A DNA stretch of 46,864 bases, taken from NCBI GenBank assembly GCA_023386865.1, contig JAEWIV010000318.1, forward strand, positions 1-46,864. Reading direction: 5' to 3'. Numbering within the stretch: the first letter of the stretch is position 1; every line of letters begins with the position of its first letter. Shown here piece after piece: positions 17,287 through 26,028 of this stretch. The stretch comes from Pseudomonadota bacterium. GTDB lineage: Bacteria > Pseudomonadota > Alphaproteobacteria > Reyranellales > Reyranellaceae. The notes under the pieces are model-generated. The model had not been told where the DNA came from. It saw nothing but the letters and a program-made list of their open reading frames with translations, and made no database searches. The position numbers and the translations under genes were made by a program.

Positions 17287-18252
17287 ATGCTGCGTCGAAG
17301 TCTGCTCGCCGCGCCGCTGTTGCTTGCCGCCGCGCCGGCTCTCGCCCAATGGGTTCCCAAACAGCCGATCAGGATCATGGTCGGCTATGCGCCGGGCGGC
17401 ACGGCGGACATCGCGGCGCGGCTGGCAGCCGACACCATCTCGCGGCAACACGGCTACACCGTCGTCGTCGACAACAAGCCCGGCGCCGGTGGCTTCATCG
17501 CCCTGAAACAGGTCGCCGAGTCGAAGCCCGACGGCTACACGGTCGGCATCGGCATCATGGGCCAGCTCGCCGTCGGCCCGGTCGTGCCGGGCTCGCAGAT
17601 CCCGCTCGACCTCGACAAGGAATTGACCCCGATCTGCAATCTGGTCGGCGTGCCGATGGCGCTGATCGTGCGCATGGATGCGCCGTTCAAGACCATTGCC
17701 GAGCTCGTCGCCTACGCCAAGGCCAACCCCGGCAAGGTGACGTACGCCTCGACCGGGCTGGGCTCGACCAACCAGCTCGGCGCGGAGTTCCTGGCGGCGG
17801 AAGCGGGCGGACTCAAGCTCACCCACGTCCCCTATCGCGGCGGTGCGCCGGCGATCGCCGATGTGGCGGCCGGCAATGTCGACCTCTTCTTCGCCAACGT
17901 GTCGGAGATCATGGGCATGGCGCGCGGCGGCAAGGTGCGCGTGCTGGCGCTCGCCTCCAGCCGGCCCACGGCGCTCGCGCCTGACCTGCCGTTGCACACC
18001 AAGGACATTCCGTCGCTCGACATCAACAACTGGTTCGGCCTGGTCGGGCCGGCGGCGCTGCCGGCCGACATAAAGGACTCGCTGGCCAAGCTGTTTCTCG
18101 CTGCTGTCGCCGATCCGGCGAACAAGGAAACGCTCGACAAACAGGGCCTGATCGCATTGGGGCAGGGGCCCGATGCTTTTGCCGCCTACATCAAGAAGGA
18201 TCGCGAGCGCTGGGCGAAGGTGGTGAAGCAGGGCAATATCAAAGCCGAATGA
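17287..18252 (+). CDS. Bug/TctC family receptor linked to hydantoinase genes
   Basis: A 321-residue periplasmic receptor. The signal peptide is at residues 1-21 (MLRRSLLAAPLLL, ending ALAQ). The Bug ligand loop KQPIRIMVGYAPGGTADIAA and the second loop NKPGAGGFIALKQVAESKPD are clear. GAGGGAGG lies upstream of the ATG at 17287. The stop overlaps the HyuA start as ATGA, so the receptor is translationally coupled to a hydantoinase/oxoprolinase pair. No tctA/tctB gene follows, so it would have to share a permease encoded elsewhere or act with the ABC importer downstream. The ligand may be a lactam or hydantoin-like compound; that is inference from neighbours. Confidence 0.92.
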   Translation: MLRRSLLAAPLLLAAAPALAQWVPKQPIRIMVGYAPGGTADIAARLAADTISRQHGYTVVVDNKPGAGGFIALKQVAESKPDGYTVGIGIMGQLAVGPVVPGSQIPLDLDKELTPICNLVGVPMALIVRMDAPFKTIAELVAYAKANPGKVTYASTGLGSTNQLGAEFLAAEAGGLKLTHVPYRGGAPAIADVAAGNVDLFFANVSEIMGMARGGKVRVLALASSRPTALAPDLPLHTKDIPSLDINNWFGLVGPAALPADIKDSLAKLFLAAVADPANKETLDKQGLIALGQGPDAFAAYIKKDRERWAKVVKQGNIKAE

Positions 18253-20321
18253 GTACCGCACCGCTTTCCCTCGGCATCGATATCGGGGGCACCTTCACCG
18301 ACCTTGTCATCCACGATCCGCGCGACGGCCGCGCCGTCATCTGGAAGGAGAGCACCACTCCCGACGATCCGGCGCGCGGCGCGATCGAGGGCACGCGGCG
18401 CGTGCTGGCGAAGGCTGGAGCGAAGCCCGATCAGGTCGGCCGCGTCGTGCATGCCACGACGCTCTTCACTAACGCCCTGATCGAGCGCAAGGGCGCCAAG
18501 ACCGGCCTGCTCACGACCGCGGGCTTCCGCGACGTGCTGGAGATCGGCCGCGAGCGCAAGTACGAGCTCTACGACCTCTTCATCGAGATGCCGAAGCCCC
18601 TGGTGGCGCGGCCGTGGCGGCGCGAGGCCAGAGAGCGCCTGGCGCAGGACGGCACGGTCGAGATCCCGCTCGACGTCGATGCCGCGTTGGCCGAGGTCGC
18701 CGACCTCGTGAAGCAGGGCGTCGAGAGCCTCGCCATCTGCTTCCTGCATGCCTACGCCAATCCGGCCCACGAGCGTGCCATCGGCGCCGCTGTGGCCGAG
18801 CGCTTCCAGAACCTCTCGATCTCGCTGTCGTCGGACATCGCACCCGAGATCCGCGAGTACCTGCGCGCCAGCACGACGGTGACCAACGCCTATGTGCGGC
18901 CGCTGGCCGAGGTCTATCTCGAGCGGCTGGAGCAGGCGCTGCGCGCCGAAGGCATTCCGGGCGGCCTCTTCCTTATGTTGTCCAACGGCGGGCTGACCCA
19001 TGTCAGCGAAGCGAAGCGTGCGCCGGTGCAGCTGCTGGAGAGCGGACCGGCCGCCGGCGCGCTGGCCGGCGCGTGGTTCGGCCGCAACGCCGGGCTCGAG
19101 CGCGTGCTCGCCTTCGACATGGGCGGCACCACGGCCAAGCTGGCGCTGGTCGACGACGGCGAGCCGCTGGTTGCCTACGGCTTCGAGGCCGCGCGCGAGA
19201 AGCGTTTCTTGCGCGGCTCCGGATTGCCCATCCAGATCGCCACCGTCGAGCTGATCGAGATCGGCGCGGGCGGCGGCTCGATCGCGCGCAGGTCCGATCT
19301 CGGCACGCTGAATGTCGGGCCGGAGAGCAGCGGGGCTCAGCCGGGGCCCGCCTGTTACGGCCGCGGCGGCACGGAGGCCACCGTGACCGACGCCGATCTC
19401 ACTCTGGGCTATCTCAACGCCGACTTCTTCCTGGGCGGCGCCATGAAGATCGACCGGGCGGCGACCGACGGCGCGTTCGAGCGGCTCGCCGGCGCGCTGG
19501 AAGTCGAGGCAGGTCGCGCGGCGTTCGGCGTGCACGACGTGGTCAACGAGAACATGGCCGGAGCGGCGCGCGTGGCCATTGCCGAGCGCGGACGCATTCC
19601 CGCCGAGTACGCGTTGCTCGCGACCGGCGGTGCGGGGCCGGTCCACGCCTGGCACGTCGCCCGCAAGCTCGGCGTCAACCGTGTCGTCTGCCCGCCTGGT
19701 GCGGGTGCCGGCAGCACCATCGGCATGCTGATGGCGCCGGCGCGCGTCGATCGCGTGGCGAGCTTCAACGTGGCGCTTGCCGGGGCGGATTTCGCCTCGG
19801 TGAAGCGGACCTTCGACGGCCTGGAGAAGGAATCGCTCGAGGTGCTGCGCCTCACCGGCGCGGATATCGAGCGGCGTGCCGTCCGCCATCTCGCCGACAT
19901 GCGCTACATCGGCCAGGGCAGCGAGATCACGGTGGCGCTGCCCGAGCCGCTCACCGAGGCGGGCGTGAAGACGGCCTTCGAGGCGGCCTACAAGGCGTTG
20001 TTCGCCCGCACGCCGCCCGGGGCCGCCATCCAGTTCGTGGCGCTGCGGCTCTCGGCCAGCGCGCCGATGCCGGGCAGCGGCGGCACGCTGGAGCTGCCGC
20101 GCCATCCAAAGGCCGAGGCGCTCAAGGGCACGCGACCAGTGTTCTTCCCCGATGCCGGCAAGACGCTGCCGACGCAGGTGTGGGATCGCTATGCGCTGGA
20201 GCCCGGCGTCACCGTCGACGGCCCGGCCGTGTTCGAGGAAGACGAAAGCACGTTCATCGTCGGGCCGGGCGCGAAAGCGCGGCTGCTGACCGACGGTTCC
20301 ATCCTGGCGGAGGTCGGCTGA
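18249..20321 (+). CDS. Hydantoinase/oxoprolinase family protein, HyuA-type subunit
   Basis: A 690-residue ATP-dependent amidohydrolase subunit of the HyuA/OplaH group. The actin-like nucleotide-binding motifs are visible: LGIDIGGTFTDLVIH near residues 6-20 and LAFDMGGTTAKLALVD near 285-300. GAGGGSIARR and the Gly-rich ATGGAGPVHAWHVARKLG follow. The family hydrolyses 5-oxoproline, hydantoins or N-methylhydantoin, or carboxylates ketones in the acetone/acetophenone carboxylase branch. The ATG at 18249 overlaps the receptor stop and the stop overlaps the HyuB start as TGATG. Substrate choice cannot be settled from motifs alone. Confidence 0.93.
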   Translation: MSTAPLSLGIDIGGTFTDLVIHDPRDGRAVIWKESTTPDDPARGAIEGTRRVLAKAGAKPDQVGRVVHATTLFTNALIERKGAKTGLLTTAGFRDVLEIGRERKYELYDLFIEMPKPLVARPWRREARERLAQDGTVEIPLDVDAALAEVADLVKQGVESLAICFLHAYANPAHERAIGAAVAERFQNLSISLSSDIAPEIREYLRASTTVTNAYVRPLAEVYLERLEQALRAEGIPGGLFLMLSNGGLTHVSEAKRAPVQLLESGPAAGALAGAWFGRNAGLERVLAFDMGGTTAKLALVDDGEPLVAYGFEAAREKRFLRGSGLPIQIATVELIEIGAGGGSIARRSDLGTLNVGPESSGAQPGPACYGRGGTEATVTDADLTLGYLNADFFLGGAMKIDRAATDGAFERLAGALEVEAGRAAFGVHDVVNENMAGAARVAIAERGRIPAEYALLATGGAGPVHAWHVARKLGVNRVVCPPGAGAGSTIGMLMAPARVDRVASFNVALAGADFASVKRTFDGLEKESLEVLRLTGADIERRAVRHLADMRYIGQGSEITVALPEPLTEAGVKTAFEAAYKALFARTPPGAAIQFVALRLSASAPMPGSGGTLELPRHPKAEALKGTRPVFFPDAGKTLPTQVWDRYALEPGVTVDGPAVFEEDESTFIVGPGAKARLLTDGSILAEVG

Positions 20322-21973
20322 TGGCTACGCCCAAGAAAAACAGAGAGTTCGATCCCATTGAGCTGGAACTGTTGTGGCGTCGCCTGATTTCCATGGTCGA
20401 CGAAGCCGCAGCGGCCATGGTGCGCACCAGTTTCTCGACCCTGGTGCGCGAGAGCTACGATTTCTCCTGCGTCATCACCGATGCTGCGGGCCAGTCGCTG
20501 GTGCAGGCCTCCGAGAGCATCCCGAGCTTCATCGGCACGCTGCCCGAGACGGTGAAGCACTTCCTGCGCTTCTTCCCGCCCGACCAGCTCACGCCGGGCG
20601 ACGTGCTGATCACCAACGACATCTGGCTCGGCACCGGCCATCTGCCCGACATCACGCTGGCCAAGCCAATCTTCCGCGACGGCAAGCTGGTCGCCTTCAG
20701 CGCCACCACGGCGCACGCGCCCGACATCGGCGGCAAGATCAGGCGCCCCGAGCCGCGCGAGGTGTTCGAGGAGGGGCTGCAGATCCCGCCGATGAAGATG
20801 ATCGCGGCCGGCAAGACCGACGAGACGCTGGTCACCATCATCCGCAAGAACGTGCGCACGCCCGACCAGACGATGGGCGATCTGTGGGCCCAGGTCGTGG
20901 CGCTCGACCTGATGGAAGACCGCCTGCGCAACCTGATGGAAGGCTACGGCCTGCCCGACCTCACCGACCTCGCGCGCGAGATCCAGGGCCGTTGCGAGCA
21001 AGCCATGCGGGCGGCGATCCGCGAGTTGCCCGACGGCACCTATCGCAGCGAGCTCAAGACCGACGGCCTGATGGACAAGCCGATCACCATGAAGATGGAG
21101 CTGACCGTCAAGGGCGACGAGATCGTGATGGACTTCGCCGGCACCGACGGCCAGGTCGATCGCGCCATCAACTGTGCGCTCTGCTACACCAACGCCATGG
21201 CGATGTACGGGGTGAAGGTCTGCACCAGCCCCAACCTGCCCAACAACGAAGGCGCGTGGCGGCCGATCACTCTCAAGGCGCCGCCGGGCACGATCGTCAA
21301 CCCGCAGTTCCCGGCGCCGGGCGGCTCGCGCATGCTGATCGGCCACTACGTGCCGATGCTGGTGTTCGGCTGCCTGGGCCAGATCGTGCCGGAGCGCGTG
21401 ATGGCGGCCTGTGGCTCGCCGATGTGGGGCATGAACCAGTCGGGCGTGCGCGATGACGGGAAGGGGGGCGGCAAGCCCTACGCCAACATGTTCTTCTACA
21501 ACGGCGGCATGGGCGGCAACACGCAACGCGACGGCGTTACCTGCCTCAGCTGGCCGTCCAACGTCAGCTCGACCTCGATCGAGATCAGCGAGCACATCGC
21601 GCCGCTGCGCTTCCATCACAAGAAGCTCAGGCCCGATTCCGGCGGCGCCGGCCGCCACCGCGGCGGGCTGGGACAGGAGATCCTGATCGAGAGCCGCAGC
21701 GAGACGCCGATCGCCGTCTCCTTCCTGGCCGAGCGGACCCTGTTTCCGGCGTTCGGCATCGAGGGCGGCCGTCCTGGGGCGCCGGGCGAACTGCGCATCA
21801 ACGGCAAGGCTACCGACCCCAAGAAGCAGTACGTCGTGCACAAGGGCGACACGATCTCGCTTGGCACGCCGGGCGGCGGCGGTCACGGCGACCCCAGCCA
21901 GCGCGATCGGCAGGCGCTCGCCGGTGATATCGACAGCGGCTACGTGACGGACCGCAACGCCTACGGCAGGTGA
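20321..21973 (+). CDS. Hydantoinase B/oxoprolinase family protein, HyuB-type subunit
   Basis: A 550-residue partner subunit of the HyuA protein. Family regions are ITNDIWLGTGHLPDITLAKP, DFAGTDGQVDRAINCALCYT, PGTIVNPQFPAPGGSRMLIG and the C-terminal GDTISLGTPGGGGHGDPSQR. The start ATG at 20321 shares its A with the HyuA stop (TGATG), indicating a stoichiometric complex. After this gene there is a 139-base gap before the ABC importer, so the importer may have its own promoter. Confidence 0.93.
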   Translation: MATPKKNREFDPIELELLWRRLISMVDEAAAAMVRTSFSTLVRESYDFSCVITDAAGQSLVQASESIPSFIGTLPETVKHFLRFFPPDQLTPGDVLITNDIWLGTGHLPDITLAKPIFRDGKLVAFSATTAHAPDIGGKIRRPEPREVFEEGLQIPPMKMIAAGKTDETLVTIIRKNVRTPDQTMGDLWAQVVALDLMEDRLRNLMEGYGLPDLTDLAREIQGRCEQAMRAAIRELPDGTYRSELKTDGLMDKPITMKMELTVKGDEIVMDFAGTDGQVDRAINCALCYTNAMAMYGVKVCTSPNLPNNEGAWRPITLKAPPGTIVNPQFPAPGGSRMLIGHYVPMLVFGCLGQIVPERVMAACGSPMWGMNQSGVRDDGKGGGKPYANMFFYNGGMGGNTQRDGVTCLSWPSNVSSTSIEISEHIAPLRFHHKKLRPDSGGAGRHRGGLGQEILIESRSETPIAVSFLAERTLFPAFGIEGGRPGAPGELRINGKATDPKKQYVVHKGDTISLGTPGGGGHGDPSQRDRQALAGDIDSGYVTDRNAYGR

Positions 21974-22063
21974 CGCGCGTGCCTGCGCGGCGGCCGTTCC
22001 ACTCCGGACGCTACGCCGCTACGCATCATGCTCTTGCATCTGCGGAACGCAGCGATTGAACCT

Positions 22064-22100
22064 CCGGCCATCGGCCGGTACGCTCGATGCAAGGTTGCAT
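22064..22100 (+). promoter_or_regulatory. Inverted repeats in the leader of the ABC importer operon
   Basis: Two dyads lie in the 139-base gap ahead of the receptor gene. CCGGCC-ATC-GGCCGG (22064-22078) is a tight hairpin. ATGCAA-GG-TTGCAT (22087-22100) is a perfect 6-base dyad immediately before the ribosome binding site GGGAGG (22101-22106). The second could be a repressor operator or a leader hairpin affecting translation. Confidence 0.45.
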
Positions 22101-22112
22101 GGGAGGAAACAC

Positions 22113-23183
22113 ATGAAGTTGTTTGCCGCCGCCGGTCTGGCGTTGAGCGCTCTTGTCTGGGCCGGTTCGGCCGGCGCGCAGGCCAAGCTCTGCGACAATC
22201 CCCGCCAGATGGACGGCTTCAAGACCTGCGCCAATGTCGAGAAGGCCAAGGCCGAGGGCGCCTTCGTGCTCTACTCGACCGACCCGGAGCAGGGCCAGGT
22301 CAAGCTGCTCGCCGCCTTCAACAAGATGTTCCCCGAGATCAAGACCTCCTACGTGCGCCTGCAGGCCGGCGCGCTCTACGCCAAGGTGCTGTCGGAGCGC
22401 CAGGCCAAGTCCTACCTGGTCGACGTCATCCAGATCTCCGACATGGGCATGATCCTCGACTTCCAGCGCCGCGGCGGCTTCCGCCAGTACATCTCGCCGC
22501 AGATGGAAGCCTTCAAGAAAGAGTACAAGAGCACGCCCGAGGGGTTCTGGACCTGGGGCTCGATCATCATGGCGGGCATCGCCTACAACCCCAACAATGT
22601 GCCGGCGGCCGAGGCCCCCAAGAAGTGGGAAGACCTGCTCGATCCCAAGTGGAAGGACGCGATCAACGTCAAGGTCTCGAACTCGGGCCTGCAGCACGGC
22701 GTGTGGTACGTGCTGAAGCCGATCCTGGGGCTGGAATATTTCAAGAAGTTCGCCGAGAACAAGCCGCGCGCCTTCGACTCCTACGTCCAGCAGTACGGCC
22801 GCCTGGTCGACGGCCAGGACAAGATCATCATGGGCGCGCAGTACTCGGGCTACATCGAGTTCAAGGCCAAGGGCGCGCCGCTCGCCTTCGTCTTCCCCGA
22901 GACCGGCGTGCCGGCGGTGTCGGAGACCTACGGCATCGTCCAGGACGGCCCGCATCCCAACGCCGCCGAGCTGTTCATGGACTGGTTCCTCGCTCCCGTC
23001 GGCCAGCAGGCGCTGAGCGATGCCCTGCTGCTCCACTCGCCGCGCGAGGACGTGCCGGCGCCGGGCGGCAGCGTGCCGCTCAAGGACATGAAGCTCCTGT
23101 TCCCGGCCGACTGGCATGCCTTCGAGAAGGATCGTCCGGACTTCGCCAAGGAGTGGGACCGCATCGTCGGCGCCAGGCGCTGA
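22113..23183 (+). CDS. ABC transporter extracellular solute-binding protein (family 1, FbpA/PotD-like)
   Basis: A 356-residue periplasmic receptor. The signal peptide is at residues 1-22 (MKLFAAAGLALSAL, ending AGAQ). The mature protein has the family-1 layout: FVLYSTDPEQGQVKLLAAFN, a hinge region with VDVIQISDMGMILDFQRRGG, then PNAAELFMDWFLAPVGQQAL near the C-terminus. GGGAGG lies six bases before the ATG at 22113. It heads a three-gene importer whose fused permease and TOBE-type ATPase resemble iron(III)/2-aminoethylphosphonate/putrescine systems. The ligand could be a metal chelate or a small organic molecule; the lack of obvious Tyr iron ligands was not tested. Confidence 0.9.
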   Translation: MKLFAAAGLALSALVWAGSAGAQAKLCDNPRQMDGFKTCANVEKAKAEGAFVLYSTDPEQGQVKLLAAFNKMFPEIKTSYVRLQAGALYAKVLSERQAKSYLVDVIQISDMGMILDFQRRGGFRQYISPQMEAFKKEYKSTPEGFWTWGSIIMAGIAYNPNNVPAAEAPKKWEDLLDPKWKDAINVKVSNSGLQHGVWYVLKPILGLEYFKKFAENKPRAFDSYVQQYGRLVDGQDKIIMGAQYSGYIEFKAKGAPLAFVFPETGVPAVSETYGIVQDGPHPNAAELFMDWFLAPVGQQALSDALLLHSPREDVPAPGGSVPLKDMKLLFPADWHAFEKDRPDFAKEWDRIVGARR

Positions 23184-23190
23184 GCCTGTC

Positions 23191-24897
23191 TTGACGTTCG
23201 CAACCGCGGAGGTTCTGAAACCCCGCCGCAACTGGCAGGCGATCGTCACGATCGCCATCCTGCTGGGCGTGGGCTTTCTCGTCGTCCTGCCGATGGTGTT
23301 CCTCATCGAGGAATCGCTGAATGTCGGCGATCCGATGGCGTTCCCGCCGGAAGCCTACGGCCTCAAGAACTACTTCGCGATCTTCGAGGAGGACATCAAC
23401 GTCCTCTGGAACACGTTGCTGATCGCGGTGATGGCGACCGTGATGGCGATCATCATCGGCTTCACGCTGGCCTGGATCCTGACGCGCACCAACGTGCCGG
23501 GCCGCGCCATGCTCGAGCGGCTGATGGAGTTGCCGTACTACATGACGCCGCTCGTCGGCGCGCTCGCCTGGGCCATCATCGCCGGACCCAAGAGCGGGTT
23601 CATGAACCAGATGTGGATGGGGGTGGGCGGCAGCGGCGACGTCGCCGACCTCTACACCCACTTCGGCATCGCCTGGGTGATGGCGCTGTTCGAGGGCACG
23701 GTCGCCTTCGTCATGATCTCGGCCTCGATGAAGTCGATGGATCCCGCGCTCGAGGAATCGGCCCGCGTCATGGGCGCCTCGAAACTCAGGACCACGCTCA
23801 CCGTCACCCTGCCGCTGGTCATGCCGGGCGTGCTGGGCGCCACGCTGTTCGTATTCGCCGAGATGCTGGGCTCGTTCGCGGCCGCGCTGGTGATCGGCAT
23901 CCCCGCCCGCATCTACGTCATCACCACGGCGATCTGGGACTCCACGCTGTCCTATCCGCCGGACTACGGGCGCGCCTCGGCAATGGGGCTCGCGCTGTTC
24001 GTGGTCATGTTCGGCATGCTGACCTTCTACCGCTACATGATCGTCGGCGGCAGCTTCGCCACCATCACCGGAAAGGCTTTCCGGCCCCGTCCCATGGACA
24101 TGGGCAAGCTCGCCTGGCTTTTGTTCGGCGTCTGCGTCCTCTACGTCTTCCTCGCCGTCATCCTGCCGATCGCGGCGCTGCTGCTGACCTCGTTGCAGCG
24201 CTTCGCCACGGTGATCCTGAGCCAGGCACAATTCACGTTGGCCAACTACCAGACGGCGCTGTCGCTGGGGCCGGTGCGCACCGCCATGGTCAACAGCCTG
24301 ATGCTGGGCTTCGGCGTCGCGAGCGTCGGCGTCCTGGTCATGGCGGTGCTGGTCTGGATCATCTACCGCTCGCAGCTGCGGGGACGCGGCGCGGTCGAAT
24401 ACCTCGTGATGTTTCCCGGCGCCGTGCCGCGCCTGGTCTTCGGGCTCGCCCTGCTGTGGGCGTGGCTCAACATCCCGATCCCGATCTACGGCACGCTGTG
24501 GCTGCTGGCGCTGGCCTACTTCACGGTGATGCTGCCGCTCGGCGTCCGCACCCTCGCGGGCGTCGTGCTGCAGATCGACAAGAGCCTGGAGGAGTGCGCC
24601 CGCGTCTGCGGCGCCGGCTGGGGCTACCAGATGCGCACCGTGACCCTGCCGTTGCTGAAGCCGGGCATCCTCGCGGCCTGGCTGCTGATCTTCATGGCCT
24701 GCGTGCGCGAGCTCGGCACGTCGGTGTTCCTGATGGGCCCCAACGCCAAGGTGATCGCGCCGTCGATCGTCAGCGCCTTCGCCTCCAGCGGCACCGAGCT
24801 GACCGCCGCCATGGCTCTCATCCAGACCTTCACCGTGATCGTGGCGCTCGTCATCCTGTTCCGCCTGACGCGCGGCGTAACCCGGGAGATCCAGTGA
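23191..24897 (+). CDS. ABC transporter permease, fused double-domain (FbpB/ThiP-like)
   Basis: About 568 residues with two binding-protein-dependent permease domains in one chain. Each half has its EAA loop: LEESARVMGASKLRTTLTVT near residue 185 and LEECARVCGAGWGYQMRTVT near 465. About twelve membrane helices are visible. The start is uncertain. TTG at 23191 lies seven bases after the receptor stop and avoids a long overlap; an in-frame ATG at 23116 would overlap the receptor gene by 68 bases. The stop is inside a GTGA overlap with the ATPase gene. Confidence 0.9.
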   Translation: MTFATAEVLKPRRNWQAIVTIAILLGVGFLVVLPMVFLIEESLNVGDPMAFPPEAYGLKNYFAIFEEDINVLWNTLLIAVMATVMAIIIGFTLAWILTRTNVPGRAMLERLMELPYYMTPLVGALAWAIIAGPKSGFMNQMWMGVGGSGDVADLYTHFGIAWVMALFEGTVAFVMISASMKSMDPALEESARVMGASKLRTTLTVTLPLVMPGVLGATLFVFAEMLGSFAAALVIGIPARIYVITTAIWDSTLSYPPDYGRASAMGLALFVVMFGMLTFYRYMIVGGSFATITGKAFRPRPMDMGKLAWLLFGVCVLYVFLAVILPIAALLLTSLQRFATVILSQAQFTLANYQTALSLGPVRTAMVNSLMLGFGVASVGVLVMAVLVWIIYRSQLRGRGAVEYLVMFPGAVPRLVFGLALLWAWLNIPIPIYGTLWLLALAYFTVMLPLGVRTLAGVVLQIDKSLEECARVCGAGWGYQMRTVTLPLLKPGILAAWLLIFMACVRELGTSVFLMGPNAKVIAPSIVSAFASSGTELTAAMALIQTFTVIVALVILFRLTRGVTREIQ

Positions 24898-25958
24898 CGA
24901 CGACGCGCATCGAGGTGAAGGACCTCGTCATCCGCTATGGCGACATGACCGCCGTAAACGGCGTCAGCTTCACGGTGGGGCGGGGCGAGCACGTGACCCT
25001 GCTGGGGCCGTCGGGCTGCGGCAAGACCACGACCCTGCGCGCCATCGCCGGGCTCGAGCAGCCGGTCGGCGGCAGCATCACCATCGACGGCCAGGCGATG
25101 TACGACGCCGCGCAGCGCCGCAACATCCCGACCGAGCAGCGCGGCGTCTCGATGGTGTTCCAGTCCTACGCCGTGTGGCCGCACATGACGGTGTTCGACA
25201 ACGTGGCCTACGGCCTGCGCGTGCGAAAGCAGAGTGCCGCCGACATCAAGGCCAATGTCGAGCGCGCCCTCGACCTGGTGCAGATGCGCCATCTCGCCGA
25301 CCGGCCGGCCTCCAAGCTGTCGGGCGGCCAGCAGCAGCGCGTGGCGCTGGCCCGCGCCATCGCCTTCTCGCCGACCGTCGTTCTGTTCGATGAGCCGCTC
25401 AGCAACCTCGACGCCAAGCTGCGCGCCGAGATGCGGGTCGAGCTGCGCGAACTGCAGCGTCGCCTCGACATCACCTCCGTCTATGTCACGCACGACCAGG
25501 AAGAAGCGCTCGCCATCTCCGACCGCGTCATCGTCATGAACGTGGGCGTCATCGAGCAGATCGGCACGCCCGAGGAGATCTACAATCGTCCGCGCAGCCG
25601 CTTCGTCGCCGACTTCGTGGGCTCGGCCAACCTCATCAAGGGCAGGCTGCAGGCCGACGGCCGATTCGCCGCCGAGGGCGGCGTCATGCTCGCCGTCACC
25701 GCCGGCCACCAGCCGCACGGTAAGGAGAGCGAGGTGGCGGTGCGCACCGCCTATATCGATCTCGAGCCGCGGCCCGGCGACAACCAGGTGCCGGGCAAGG
25801 TGCGACAGCGTCTGTTCCACGGCGACTTCGTGCAATACGTCGTGGACAGCGCCATCGGCGCGGTGATCGTGCGCCGGCCCCCGACCAACCTCCTGGACGA
25901 AGGCGCGGCCGTCACGCTCTCGTTTTCATCCGAGCACTGCGTGCTGCTGGAAGCCTGA
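24894..25958 (+). CDS. ABC transporter ATP-binding protein (FbpC/PotA-like, GTG start)
   Basis: A 354-residue ATPase. Walker A is GPSGCGKTT at 38-46. The Q-loop region is VFQSYAVWPHMTVFDNVAYG, the signature is KLSGGQQQRVALARAIA, Walker B is VVLFDEPLSNLDAKLR and the switch is YVTHDQEEALAISDRV. After about residue 240 a TOBE-like regulatory domain follows. The GTG start at 24894 overlaps the permease stop (GTGA). It powers the importer encoded just upstream. Confidence 0.94.
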   Translation: MTTTRIEVKDLVIRYGDMTAVNGVSFTVGRGEHVTLLGPSGCGKTTTLRAIAGLEQPVGGSITIDGQAMYDAAQRRNIPTEQRGVSMVFQSYAVWPHMTVFDNVAYGLRVRKQSAADIKANVERALDLVQMRHLADRPASKLSGGQQQRVALARAIAFSPTVVLFDEPLSNLDAKLRAEMRVELRELQRRLDITSVYVTHDQEEALAISDRVIVMNVGVIEQIGTPEEIYNRPRSRFVADFVGSANLIKGRLQADGRFAAEGGVMLAVTAGHQPHGKESEVAVRTAYIDLEPRPGDNQVPGKVRQRLFHGDFVQYVVDSAIGAVIVRRPPTNLLDEGAAVTLSFSSEHCVLLEA

Positions 25959-25969
25959 AGGGCAGATTG

Positions 25970-26009
25970 CCCCGGCGCCAACCGCCTGTGCAGCAGGCCG
26001 GCGCCGGGG
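25970..26009 (+). terminator. Strong hairpin between convergent genes, probable bidirectional terminator
   Basis: CCCCGGCGCC (25970-25979) and GGCGCCGGGG (26000-26009) form a perfect 10-bp stem. Within the loop GCCTG (25984-25988) and CAGGC (25994-25998) can pair again, giving a long rod. It lies 11 bases after the ABC ATPase stop and 19 bases before the end of the oppositely oriented diiron gene. There is no T-run on either side, so termination efficiency is uncertain. Confidence 0.6.
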
Positions 26010-26028
26010 AACCGGCATTCGCCTCGGA

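Noticed and set aside
18614..21973. A plus-strand open frame that joins the HyuA region to HyuB
   Set aside because: The HyuA portion is out of frame and Arg/Ala-rich; the real HyuB starts at 20321 in the TGATG overlap.
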